64,000 nucleotides of DNA from Spirosoma aureum (GTDB lineage: Bacteria > Bacteroidota > Bacteroidia > Cytophagales > Spirosomataceae): positions 5,912,501 to 5,976,500 of the forward strand of contig NZ_CP050063.1 of assembly GCF_011604685.1 (NCBI RefSeq), read 5' to 3'. Position numbers and translations under genes: made by a program. Of the stretch, positions 1 to 8,800 are shown piece after piece (the stretch's first letter is position 1; every line of letters starts with the position of its first letter). Below the pieces are notes generated by a model, which saw only the letters and a list, made by a program, of their open reading frames with translations, did not search any database and was not told where the DNA came from.

Positions 1-1550
1 ATGAACATAAATTCAGAGAGTACCTCACCTGGATTGCCGATTACGTTCCTTATTCAGAAGAGACATTCTACGAAAACATCTATAGTGTATTGCCCGGCCA
101 TTATCTGGAGGTAACTGCCCAGCGCAAACAAACACACGCCTACTGGACAATTAATCTGTCGAAGTATAAAGGACTTAGCCGACCGGAAGATTATTCAACC
201 CTGTTCAGGGACTACTTCATAACTGCTATTGATAGCCGAGTCGAGGGCGAATCCAGTATCGGATCTCATTTGAGCGGTGGCCTGGATTCTTCGTCGGTAA
301 GTTGCATGGCGCAGGCAATACTGACTCAGCAACATCGCTCTCCACTGCATACATTCAATATCGATACCGAGTTACCATCGGCCGACGAAAGCGAATACGT
401 GCAGGCCGTGATTGATCAGTATCCAGTTCAGCATCATACCGTTCATCCCGTTGCGGATGTGCTGGAATCCGTACTGAAAATTAATACAATTTTTGACCGG
501 CCTGAGCATTTTATTATTCCGTCCAGTTTTCACCTGAGTGTTTCGCTGGAAGCGCAGCAAGTGGGGTGTGCTATTCTCTTAACCGGTCACGACGGCGATA
601 GCATCATCACAACCTGTTTTGATTTTCTCGATGAGTTGTTTGATGCTCAGGATTGGGAGAATCTGCTTTTAGCCTGCGAACAATTTATCGCTCCCGGCGA
701 CAGAAATCTGCGCTATGTTAGTGACGACTGGCCCCGACTCAACGATCAGACAAAATTTGAGAAGTTTATTCTGTACTTCATCGGCACCAAACTAAAAAAA
801 CAAGCTAAAGCTCAGTCTCTGAGTACGTTTTTCAACACGCTTCGCTCTCAAAAAAAATTCTTTGGCATATCTTCTACCGCTATCCTTGCTTATTGTTTCA
901 AACGTATCAAGGACAAACTGGCTCATCAATCACTCATCAACAATGCCCTTAGCAACGAATTCAAGCAACGCGTTCCTCTTCGGTCACAACTATCGACGAA
1001 AGAACTAACAACAACTTTAGAAGCTGAATTGAATCAACCGATCCGTCAGATTCTAAATACGACCAATGTTATCTGTAATGAACAGTTGAATCACATTGGT
1101 GCTTATTACGGCCATCTATACTCATTCCCTTTTTTCGATAAGAATGTCATGGAAATAGGCCTGGCAACGCCATTGGGTGTAGGTTTCGACAATGGTCGTG
1201 GCCGCGGGTTGATCCGGAACGGGTTAAACGATGTGCTGCCACCAGCCATTGTATCGCGACTGTCCAAAGCCAATTTTGTCGAATATGGCAATCTTTCGGC
1301 GAAGCAACTCTACCAGTCTACTTACGATCAGTTTTCGTCTCCCAACCATCCGATCTGGGGAGTAATCGATCGCGGCATTTTTACGCAAATTGTTGATTTT
1401 GTTTTCAACCCAAAAATGCCGGTCGTTAAAAAGACCCGCTACAATTGGCTATTAAGTCGTATTATTTACCTGTCACTCTGGCTGGGATCGCTCCAAGACG
1501 CCAAATTGAATTCAGAAAAAGTTGATTTGTCCAATGAATTCGAATTGTAG
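1..1550 (+). CDS. Asparagine synthetase-like lasso peptide cyclase (C protein), 5'-truncated by window edge
   Basis: The reading frame is open from base 3 to the stop at 1548-1550, so the visible part is the C-terminal portion of a longer protein. A TTG at 90 is only an internal codon. The PP-loop ATP-binding motif S-G-G-L-D-S is encoded at 273-290, which places this in the asparagine synthetase B superfamily. In lasso-peptide clusters such proteins adenylate an Asp/Glu side chain and close the macrolactam with the core's N-terminus. The N-terminal glutaminase-like domain should lie upstream of the window. It converges on the lasso maturation genes (25 bp between stops), so it is probably their cyclase, although a second cluster upstream could own it. 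The family call is firm; the lasso role is inferred from context. Confidence 0.85.
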   Translation, partial: EHKFREYLTWIADYVPYSEETFYENIYSVLPGHYLEVTAQRKQTHAYWTINLSKYKGLSRPEDYSTLFRDYFITAIDSRVEGESSIGSHLSGGLDSSSVSCMAQAILTQQHRSPLHTFNIDTELPSADESEYVQAVIDQYPVQHHTVHPVADVLESVLKINTIFDRPEHFIIPSSFHLSVSLEAQQVGCAILLTGHDGDSIITTCFDFLDELFDAQDWENLLLACEQFIAPGDRNLRYVSDDWPRLNDQTKFEKFILYFIGTKLKKQAKAQSLSTFFNTLRSQKKFFGISSTAILAYCFKRIKDKLAHQSLINNALSNEFKQRVPLRSQLSTKELTTTLEAELNQPIRQILNTTNVICNEQLNHIGAYYGHLYSFPFFDKNVMEIGLATPLGVGFDNGRGRGLIRNGLNDVLPPAIVSRLSKANFVEYGNLSAKQLYQSTYDQFSSPNHPIWGVIDRGIFTQIVDFVFNPKMPVVKKTRYNWLLSRIIYLSLWLGSLQDAKLNSEKVDLSNEFEL

Positions 1551-1575
1551 TTCGCTTTTCGCTTGCCTGTATAGC

Positions 1576-2748
1576 TTAATGAGAAGCAGGTAGAAACTTA
1601 TACATAGATCGTAATGCCCGGATGAATACGGTTAAAAACCCCAGTTCCTTCGGAATGTAAATTAGTTTTTTACCTATTTTAAATGTGCTTGCTCTAAATA
1701 CCCGACTGGTAAGAAACGTTATGCAGATTTTCGCCTGAACCTTCAATCGAGTTTGAGCTTTTAGAAAAAAAATGAACTGATCAAGCACTTGTCTGCTCAA
1801 GGCAACGGGTTCGTTGGATTCCCAGTTTTTCTCATAACTATCAGCTAATTTATGAACACCAGGCGTATCGACTAACTGTTGAATCGATGTCTGTAGTGTC
1901 AAATTCCATATTTTCTGACACCAGTACAGGCCTACCAGAAATATCCGCTCCATACCATACCGGTGCATCTCCTGCATTAGCCACGCCCAGTCAATTGCTC
2001 TGTTGTTTAGTAAGAAGTAAAGATCATTGATATAGTAAAGTTGTTGCCAGATATTCGTTACGCCATGATGCGTCACTAACAAAACAACCTGAATCTCATT
2101 CTGAAACTCCTTGTGAGACAGAATGTAATTTAAATCAAACGAGGCAAAATCTTTATTGAAACACAGTATTTTCCAATGAAGATCTACATCAAAATAGCTA
2201 TCATTATAGAATAGTTTAAAAAGACTAATTTCTGATAATTCGGTGAGCAGGCGCTGCTCTCCATCCTCGTAATACAATTTGTGTTTTTTATTTAACCGGT
2301 ATTGATGCTTCTCTAATAGTTGCGTAGTTTTAAAAGCATCTGCTACGCTGACCAATACATCAAGATCCCCACTAATCCGAAAATTTCCATTTGGATAACA
2401 ATGTTCGGCCAGATAAATGCCCTTATAGGCAATGTGAGCAATCGCATGATCAGTCAGTAATTTATCCAGAAGTCGATAATGATGGATCTTCAGCATGCCA
2501 TCCGTTGTCGAAGCCTGATAACTGGCTCGCAGTGCTGCTAGAAATTTAGCAGGAATTTCCGGTAGCGATTGGATCGTATTGTACAAAAATGGCGTGAGCC
2601 GATGCCGCTCAGCCAGTGTATACAATCGATTCCAGTTAATTTTCGTTTGAGCCAGAAACGTATTGATTTGGTCTTTCTTTTCAATTGACGGCTCAATCGT
2701 ACAGGCCATTTGCAGAAGCACTATTTCAGGAGTACGACCGGGCATCAT
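1576..2748 (-). CDS. Nucleotidyltransferase family protein (NTP_transf_5-like), lasso tailoring candidate
   Basis: This 390-aa protein carries a nucleotidyltransferase signature: a Lys-Gly at about residues 109-110, then R124, S126 and G127-D128-L-D130, with two acidic residues spaced to bind metal. It resembles the NTP_transf_5 family, which recurs in paeninodin-type lasso clusters next to an HPr-kinase-like gene. Its ATG directly abuts the kinase stop codon (0 bp gap), so the two are translationally coupled and probably work in sequence. A plausible role is to transfer a nucleotide or sugar-nucleotide-like group to a phosphorylated peptide, but no substrate can be read from sequence. It is the last gene of the minus-strand RiPP operon. 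There are no membrane segments or signal peptide, so it is cytoplasmic. Confidence 0.8.
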   Translation of the reverse strand: MMPGRTPEIVLLQMACTIEPSIEKKDQINTFLAQTKINWNRLYTLAERHRLTPFLYNTIQSLPEIPAKFLAALRASYQASTTDGMLKIHHYRLLDKLLTDHAIAHIAYKGIYLAEHCYPNGNFRISGDLDVLVSVADAFKTTQLLEKHQYRLNKKHKLYYEDGEQRLLTELSEISLFKLFYNDSYFDVDLHWKILCFNKDFASFDLNYILSHKEFQNEIQVVLLVTHHGVTNIWQQLYYINDLYFLLNNRAIDWAWLMQEMHRYGMERIFLVGLYWCQKIWNLTLQTSIQQLVDTPGVHKLADSYEKNWESNEPVALSRQVLDQFIFFLKAQTRLKVQAKICITFLTSRVFRASTFKIGKKLIYIPKELGFLTVFIRALRSMYKFLPASH

Positions 2749-3669
2749 TTACAATGTCGATTTAATGTACTCGACAAACTGATGTAGCTTTACAAAATCA
2801 GAAGGGCGACTCATTTTGTAAAGCGGGGTAGTGTTGGCGATCAGGATGCTTTTTTCAAAATAATCTTTCAGGCTATTGCCGGTTAGCAGCGAGTCTGGTA
2901 AAGGAAAATGATTGAGCAATTCAATTGGCAATTGGCTTTTTGATATGGGCTTTAGTGTATTCTCCGATTCGCTGGGGCTCTCCAATACAAAAATCTGCGC
3001 TAATGGGACTTCTTCCTGAGCAAACGAAACGGATTCATGCCAGGAGAATTTAGTTAATCCTTCACGAACTGGCGTTAAGTCTGTTCTATTCAGATTGAGT
3101 CCATTGACTGTATTCTCCCAAATTTTAATCTGAGAAAAAGCAGGAATAAGCATGGGGGTTTTCCCTTCCTGGAGCCGAATGCAAACCATATCATCACTGA
3201 GCACCGGCACGCCTTTTTGGGCAAAGGCCGCTACTGTTGTCGATTTACCTGCGCCAGGCTGCCCTAAAAATACGACTCCTTTATTAGTTAACTGAATGGC
3301 GCTTCCATGAAGCAAAAAATAACCCTTTTGAAACAGTATTAGCCCAATTGCCTCACTCAATGTAAACAGTGAAAGCAGGTCTTCATCAGTTTGATCAGTA
3401 TCCAGAATCAACTCATTTCCGTTTATCGCCATAAACGACAGAAGAGGAGACCAATCTAGCCACAGACAACCTAAACCCGCCTGGGCAAACTGTGCATTTA
3501 AGCCACTACGATAAACTTTTGTAGGTTCCAACGGTGGGCTTTGAGGGATTCTGCCTCGTTTAATAACCAGATCGACCGCTGTTGGTTGTATTTCTTTAAG
3601 CTGAGAAAGCGCAATTTCAGAACCAATCGATAGCCCGTACGCCGTGTAATAATAGGTACTTAATTCCAT
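2749..3669 (-). CDS. HPr kinase/phosphorylase-like (HprK-type) kinase of lasso cluster
   Basis: This 306-aa protein has an HprK C-terminal fold signature: a conserved L-L-H-G-S at about 119-123, a P-loop G-Q-P-G-A-G-K-S-T at about 136-144, and S-D-D at 158-160 that would match the catalytic Asp region. The N-terminal half is not recognisable. In paeninodin-type lasso clusters such kinases phosphorylate a Ser in the precursor, usually at the C-terminus. That is established family knowledge and has not been shown here. The gene overlaps the end of B2 by 10 bp and abuts the nucleotidyltransferase. The predicted precursor ends in Phe rather than Ser, so the usual phosphorylation site is missing (see findings). 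Confidence 0.85.
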   Translation of the reverse strand: MELSTYYYTAYGLSIGSEIALSQLKEIQPTAVDLVIKRGRIPQSPPLEPTKVYRSGLNAQFAQAGLGCLWLDWSPLLSFMAINGNELILDTDQTDEDLLSLFTLSEAIGLILFQKGYFLLHGSAIQLTNKGVVFLGQPGAGKSTTVAAFAQKGVPVLSDDMVCIRLQEGKTPMLIPAFSQIKIWENTVNGLNLNRTDLTPVREGLTKFSWHESVSFAQEEVPLAQIFVLESPSESENTLKPISKSQLPIELLNHFPLPDSLLTGNSLKDYFEKSILIANTTPLYKMSRPSDFVKLHQFVEYIKSTL

Positions 3670-4100
3670 TCTAAAATGGGCTGAAATACTTGAGTCTCCT
3701 GTTCACCAAGAATGACTTTATTTTTATAGACTACCCAGGCATGCGCTGAAAACGCCTGGCTAGTACTTTTATGCACGCCGATGCAAATGTGGACATCGGG
3801 GTATTTTTTCAAGAGCCATTTTGCGCTAAGTGCCTGCACCAGACACGTAAACCCCAATGGAATTCGATTACTCACAACGCCGATGGCCCAGACTGTGGCT
3901 ACAAGATTCTCCTCAACTGGGGCAGAATTTGAGGGAATTGCATTGATCGACTTCTTGAAAAAGAAATTGAACGGAAAAATGAACAAAAGGCACTTATAAA
4001 CAGCCAGTACAATAAAAGCCTTACCTAAAAGGAATTTTTTATACCAACTTAGCTCGATAAACCTAGTGAAACTAGTTAGTTGTTTCGATAAGTTTTTCAT
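3660..4100 (-). CDS. Lasso peptide biosynthesis B2 protein (transglutaminase-like leader peptidase)
   Basis: This 146-aa protein matches the standalone B2 leader-peptidase family of lasso clusters in length and motif. It has a nucleophile Cys in G-F-T-C-L-V-Q-A (C86) and a catalytic His in S-A-H-A-W-V (H120). The third triad residue that often follows HAW is not obvious; the segment reads V-V-Y-K-N-K. A hydrophobic stretch at about residues 23-45 may contact the membrane. B2 cleaves the leader after B1 has delivered the precursor. The start overlaps the B1 stop by 29 bp and the stop overlaps the kinase start by 10 bp, which indicates coupled translation. Confidence 0.88.
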   Translation of the reverse strand: MKNLSKQLTSFTRFIELSWYKKFLLGKAFIVLAVYKCLLFIFPFNFFFKKSINAIPSNSAPVEENLVATVWAIGVVSNRIPLGFTCLVQALSAKWLLKKYPDVHICIGVHKSTSQAFSAHAWVVYKNKVILGEQETQVFQPILEWN

Positions 4101-4359
4101 CTAAAAGTGATTCTAGAAACGAAGTTAATTCCTGCTCACAAACCGACTCTTCTACCTCAAATTCGTCAAGCACTTTCTCTTTAATTTCTTCAACAGAAAT
4201 TACGTTTTGAGCGTCTAAAAGTGACCAGATAAATCCTCCTAATTCATTCAGTTCATAGTAATTACCAATTTCATAATTTAAAACAATGGTTTCATTACCT
4301 AGCACTGAAGAAGATTGACTTGGTACTCGCTGAAGTCGTGTATTGGGTGTCAAGGCCAT
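4072..4359 (-). CDS. PqqD-family RiPP recognition element (lasso B1)
   Basis: This is a 95-aa PqqD-like protein. The signature is the run N-E-L-G-G-F-I-W-S-L-L at about residues 39-49, followed by a helical segment rich in I/V-E-E-I and ending in E-L-T-S-F-L-E-S-L-L. This family binds the leader peptide, mainly the conserved Y-x-x-P region, and presents it to B2. That leader motif is present in the upstream 46-aa ORF, which supports the pairing. An A+T palindrome (agtatatatact, 4362-4373) sits 2 bp upstream of the start codon. No clear Shine-Dalgarno sequence is visible, as is common in this phylum. Confidence 0.88.
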   Translation of the reverse strand: MALTPNTRLQRVPSQSSSVLGNETIVLNYEIGNYYELNELGGFIWSLLDAQNVISVEEIKEKVLDEFEVEESVCEQELTSFLESLLDEKLIETTN

Positions 4360-4393
4360 AAAGTATATATACTAGACTGGAAATTAATAAAAA

Positions 4394-4429
4394 TAGCTTG
4401 GTTCGTCAAATAAGAGACAAACCAAGCTA
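4394..4429 (-). terminator. Hairpin plus U-rich tract between lasso precursor and maturation genes
   Basis: Arms 4394-4407 and 4416-4429 form a 14-bp stem on the minus-strand transcript, with one G-U pair and an 8-nt loop. The minus strand continues into tatttttatt. It lies after the precursor stop (4467) and before B1 (4359). It should terminate most transcripts after the precursor and let a fraction read through into B1/B2/kinase/nucleotidyltransferase, which would give precursor excess. Confidence 0.7.
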
Positions 4430-4446
4430 CTCATGAACTAAAACGA

Positions 4447-4464
4447 GGGCCTAGACCTAGGCTC
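4447..4464 (-). other. Short inverted repeat just after precursor stop
   Basis: gcctag (4449-4454) and ctaggc (4457-4462) are inverted around a 2-nt centre, with G-U and G-C extensions to 4447-4464. The element begins 3 nt past the precursor stop codon. It could protect the 3' end of a short precursor mRNA or assist the larger hairpin downstream. Such a small element could also be chance. Confidence 0.35.
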
Positions 4465-4466
4465 GC

Positions 4467-4607
4467 TTAGAAATGGCCTCCAAAACCATCCGTGTTAGAA
4501 CCTGTCTTTAAGGTTAGTTTCTTAACATTGCCCAGCACTTTTAGCTTGGGGGTTTTATAGGCTTTTTTGCCGGAAGGACTTATCGAGTTTTTGATGTTCT
4601 TATTCAT
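4467..4607 (-). CDS. Predicted lasso peptide precursor (46 aa)
   Basis: The longer frame (from 4742) overlaps the neighbouring gene, so I take the ATG at 4605-4607 (M-N-K-N-I-K...). The product is 46 aa. The leader carries the recognition pattern Y-K-T-P-K-L-K-V-L-G, equivalent to the Y-x-x-P-x-L-x-x-x-G motif bound by B1. It is followed by K-K-L-T-L, where the Thr fits the conserved -2 position before cleavage. That predicts a 13-residue core KTGSNTDGFGGHF in which Asp7 could close a 7-residue macrolactam with the N-terminal amine. A ring starting at Gly3 would put Asp at position 5, too small for known lassos. Core boundaries are inference; precursor status is well supported by adjacency to B1 and B2. 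Confidence 0.8.
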   Translation of the reverse strand: MNKNIKNSISPSGKKAYKTPKLKVLGNVKKLTLKTGSNTDGFGGHF

Positions 4608-4704
4608 TATAATGAGATCTAAAGTCTTGAATGAGTTTTTTCTAAGAGTCATAACCACTCTCGGGTCGCTACTTGTGGATTGATTAGCCTCAAGGAAACT
4701 GAAA

Positions 4705-5742
4705 CTACTCCACAACGATCCGGTGTTGGCGGGTTTGACCACGCTCTTCGACCGTTATAATGTAAATCCCTGCTGACAGATTGCTCGGTGATTTCAGCAG
4801 CAGATTACCCGACTCGATCCCTGATTTCTGCAACGATCGTACCCGACCATCGATACCCAGGAATTTAATAGTCGCTGTTTCAGGTTCATCTAAACTCAAC
4901 TTAAAGACTTGATCTCTACTGATAGGATTGGGTGATACGCCATATTCTCCTTCACGCAACACAACTGAGACAGCCGGGAAGCTTGTGCTTTTCCCGCTCA
5001 GATCAATTTGCGTCAGCCGATAGTAGCTTGTACCCGAATAAGGCGTCTGATCAATGAGTTGATAATGTTTCTGGGCACTGCTGTTTGCAGCGACTTCACT
5101 CACCTCTCCTACGCGCTCAAACTGCTTGAGATCCTTACTGCGCTCTACTAAAAACCCTTTATTATTGGTTTCAAGCGAGGTGATCCAAGATACAGCCACC
5201 GTACGGTTTTCCTGTGCTTTTGCAGTGAAAGAAACCAGCGAAACAGGTAATGGGCCAGCAGTGACAATAATAGAGCCACTGGCATTATCATTACCAGGAA
5301 CGTTGGTACCTACAGGAGGAAAGCTAGCTGCATTGATGCTTATGGGCGCACCAGCCGTTACAGTTAAGCCTACAACATTCAAGGTAAATAGATAATTGGC
5401 ATTTCCTGGAACGGGGCCTAAGCTACTAACAATGGTAACCGTTGTTCCTGTTGCCGGGCTATACGTACCGATCGTAACACTCAGGTTGGCGGGAGCCGAT
5501 GGCGAGAAGCTTGAACCGGTTACCCCAATGTTCGGGGGTAGATTGATGGTGTAAGTAGCATTGTTAGCCTGGGGGATAGCAGTGGAACTTCCATTACCAA
5601 AGTTTGCCTGTACAGTACCGGTGCCACTTGTCGAAATGGAGTTTGGCACTGAAGCGATTCCTCCTACAGAAGGATCCTGCGCATAACTGGCAGACCAACT
5701 TGCTGCACCCAATAGAAACGCCAGTAAAAGTTTTCTGGTCAT
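4705..5742 (-). CDS. Secreted protein with type IX secretion C-terminal sorting domain
   Basis: This 345-aa protein has an N-terminal signal peptide (MTRKLLLAFLLGAASWSASYAQ, cleavage after Ala-Gln). A Gly/Ser/Thr/Asn-rich beta region covers about 25-165. A fibronectin-like stretch at about 168-260 contains P-L-P-V-S-L-V-S-F-T-A and the pattern S-Y-Y-R-L-T-Q-I-D, both typical of modules that precede sorting domains. The last 80 residues form a T9SS type A sorting domain: G-V-S-P-N-P at its start and a closing G-I-Y-I-I-T-V-E-E-R-G with a basic tail. It should be exported by Sec and then by T9SS to the cell surface. No catalytic domain is visible. It lies 97 bp upstream of the lasso precursor in the same orientation, but a functional link is not evident. 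Confidence 0.85.
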   Translation of the reverse strand: MTRKLLLAFLLGAASWSASYAQDPSVGGIASVPNSISTSGTGTVQANFGNGSSTAIPQANNATYTINLPPNIGVTGSSFSPSAPANLSVTIGTYSPATGTTVTIVSSLGPVPGNANYLFTLNVVGLTVTAGAPISINAASFPPVGTNVPGNDNASGSIIVTAGPLPVSLVSFTAKAQENRTVAVSWITSLETNNKGFLVERSKDLKQFERVGEVSEVAANSSAQKHYQLIDQTPYSGTSYYRLTQIDLSGKSTSFPAVSVVLREGEYGVSPNPISRDQVFKLSLDEPETATIKFLGIDGRVRSLQKSGIESGNLLLKSPSNLSAGIYIITVEERGQTRQHRIVVE

Positions 5743-5808
5743 GATTTAGAGCTTTTAGTTTAACAATTCAACAAACGTAATGACTTTATCTGTATTTGGG
5801 GGTTAAGA

Positions 5809-5844
5809 TAGTGCCAAATACTTAAACAAAAGTACTTGGCACTA
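5809..5844 (-). terminator. Hairpin downstream of the 1194-aa repeat protein
   Basis: Arms 5809-5822 and 5831-5844 (tagtgccaaatact / agtacttggcacta) pair over 14 bp, with a single G-U on the minus-strand RNA and an 8-nt loop. It begins 10 bp after the stop of the 5854-9438 gene. There is no clean U tract after it on the minus strand, so it may end transcription weakly or stabilise the 3' end. Confidence 0.5.
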
Positions 5845-5853
5845 CCTAAATGT

Positions 5854-8800
5854 TTATAAAGCGTTGATATTTCTGGCGTAAATATTATTTACCGGGTTAC
5901 TATCGTAGGTTTTCGACGCATCATCGGTCACATTCGCCGTAATATTAGCTGTACCGTTCGAGTTAGCTACGGTTCGAGTGATAGTAAACCCAATGATCGA
6001 ATTTCCCGGGCTGGCAGCAATAAATTGCCCAGGCTTAATCGTTAGCGTCAGTTGCAAACCATTATCAGAAGTGACTGCCCAATTAGTATTATTAACGGCA
6101 ACGGTGCCACCTCCAGATACATCGATAGACGTTATACTGCTGTTAAAGGCCAGGGTATAGCCAAATGGAGCTGTAATCGTAAAGACTACATTGCCACTGG
6201 ATGTCTGTTGTCCCACTAACTCATAGATTCCCACCGTAAAGTTTTTAACTTGATCGGCACCAGATGTCGTAAAGTTGTTCGAGGGTAAGTTAATGATTGG
6301 CGTTAAATCAGGTAACCCTGGGCCAACAAGTATGTGCAGTGTAGCACTTCCGCAAGTCGAAGCATTGTCACAGGCCGTGTATGTGTAAGTAACAGGTCCT
6401 GAAACGCCTGGAGCTGGCGTGAAGGTATAACTACCACTTGATGTCACAATCAGTGTACCGGATGAAGTTACTGTTGTTCCAGGGCTCGATACGGTCAGCG
6501 TATTTCCCAGGTCATTGGTGAGCACATTGCCTGTAGCCGTAGTACCAGTCGGCGTAGAGATGTAGTCATCATTGATCGATACAGTAGCAGGGCTGCCCGG
6601 TACGTTAACGGTAATGGTCACGGTGGCAGTTGCACACAAGTTTCCAGGAGTTTCGCAAACCTGATAGGTTACCACATCTGTACCATAGAAACCTGCAGTT
6701 GGTGTATAGACCAGTTTTCCAGTTCCATCTATGGTTGCAGTTCCATTTGCTGGTTGGGTTGGTATAGTTGGTAGCCCTAATGTACCCCCTGGATTACCTG
6801 CGCCATCGTTGGCTTTAATATTTACGGTAACGGCAGTTGGGTTAGTTGGCGCTCCTGTAGTAGAGGCAAAGTCAGGATTGGCTACAGGTGGATTGGTTGT
6901 TACCGTTGGGTCCAGAACTGTAATCGTCAGCGTTTGCGTTGCACAAGAGGTTCCTGATAAACCAGCGCCACAAACAGGAACATTGTAAACATAGACGCCA
7001 GGTGTTGTGCTGGTAAATGTATAGGTGCCATCGGAGTTAACCGTCAGACTTGGCGTTGATCCGCCAGGTTGGCTGGCTGGAGACGGTGCGGGGCCATAAG
7101 TGGTTCCGGCTGGCACAACGTCGTTGGTCTTGACGCTGCCCGTGGCCGGTACATTCTTATTGGTAACCGCGAAATCAGGATTTGTATTTAAAGCACAAAC
7201 CAAACCACCACCCGACGATGTGCGTGTATCGGCAAAGGCCCCATATACATCCAGGCTACCACCCAGGGCCGACAATGCAGCTACACCTACCAGGGGCGAA
7301 ACACTTAATTTAATTTCATCGAAAGGCTGGGTCGTAACAAAGCCTACATTGAAATAGTCGCTGGTTGCACCAAATAATGTTATCGATACATCAAGTAAGC
7401 TTCCTGCGCTCCGAGATTCTACGAGGGTTCCACTCTTATAGGTACTAACCGTTAACTGAGCAAACAAATCGAGGGCCAGAATACCGGAAACTTTCTTGAC
7501 GATGAAACCGGCAGTCGTACCAGCAGGATACGTGTTAACCGCATCGAGTACAGCGATCGACGCTACCGTACCTACAGAAGCAGTCGTGTTGATTTTGGCA
7601 AAGTCCGATGTACTTGCCGAAACTACATTCCATGGATTCTCAACAGTCGTTGCCGCCGAAACGACGCCCGTAACTCCCGTGTTCGCGTTATCAATGACAA
7701 CAGGGAACAATGGATTACTTAAACTATAGATTGTATTACATGCCAGTATATTGGCACACGTTTTCTCGAATACAGCATTATAAATAACAATCGATCCGAG
7801 GTCGGCAGCGACCAGATTGGCGAATGTAATCTTCACTTCATCATAAGGCACTTTGGCTACGACACCAATGTACTGACGGCTTCTGCCATTCAACAGTGGG
7901 CTACTGCCGGCACCTACTATTAGTCCATTAGTCGTGCTGGTTTGAACCGCAGTTCCATTGTTGAATAATGTAATGATGGCGGTACTTAAGACGTTAGCCG
8001 ACAACAACGAATTCGTTTCAATATCAAATCCGGCAAAGCTATTGACCGGATAGGTTTGGAGGGCATTGGCCACTGCAAACGTTGCACTGGTCGATACCCC
8101 TGCAGTCAGTACGATCGTAGCCGAGTTTGTTGTTGAGACATCGACTACATTTTCCGAATTATTAATACTACAACCCACACAGGCTAATCCTATAATTCCC
8201 GTGTTAGCGCCATCGACATACACCGGGTGAGTTGGGCTGGTAAGCGGAGTTAGTGTATTTTTCGGAATTACATTATCGGCACAGTCTAGGCTGGGGCCAT
8301 CGCAGAATTTCTGAACAACAACACCAAATATATTAAGCGTTGCCAACGATACGCCCGCTGCTTTAGTAACCGTTAATCGAACCTCATCAAAATCCTGTGT
8401 AGCTAAGAATCCAATGGTTCTTCTGCCTGTACCAGATAATAGAGAACTGTTAGTCGAAATAAGATTAGCCCCTGTAAAGGATTGTATAGCCGCGGTGGTG
8501 CCTGTCTTATAGGTAGAAATAGTTAGCCGATCGAGAACGCCTAAATCGACTAAAGCTGTACTGGAGATATCAAAGCCGACAAATGTACTCGACGTACTCG
8601 CAGGGTACGTAACAAATGCATTTTTCACACCAACTGATGCAGTCGTTGCGACTCCAGCAGTCAAAACAATGCTGGACGAATTGGTAGCATCCCCATCAAT
8701 TATATTATCTGGGTCTGTAATGGTACAGGCAAGGCAGGCAACGTCAGTTGTAATTCCAGTGTGATCTGGATTAAGATAAACCGAATGGCCAGGTGCGGTC

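Noticed and set aside
4608..4742. N-terminal extension of the lasso precursor frame
   Set aside because: It would overlap the T9SS-sorted protein gene and add residues unlike a RiPP leader; the ATG at 4607 gives a leader of normal length.
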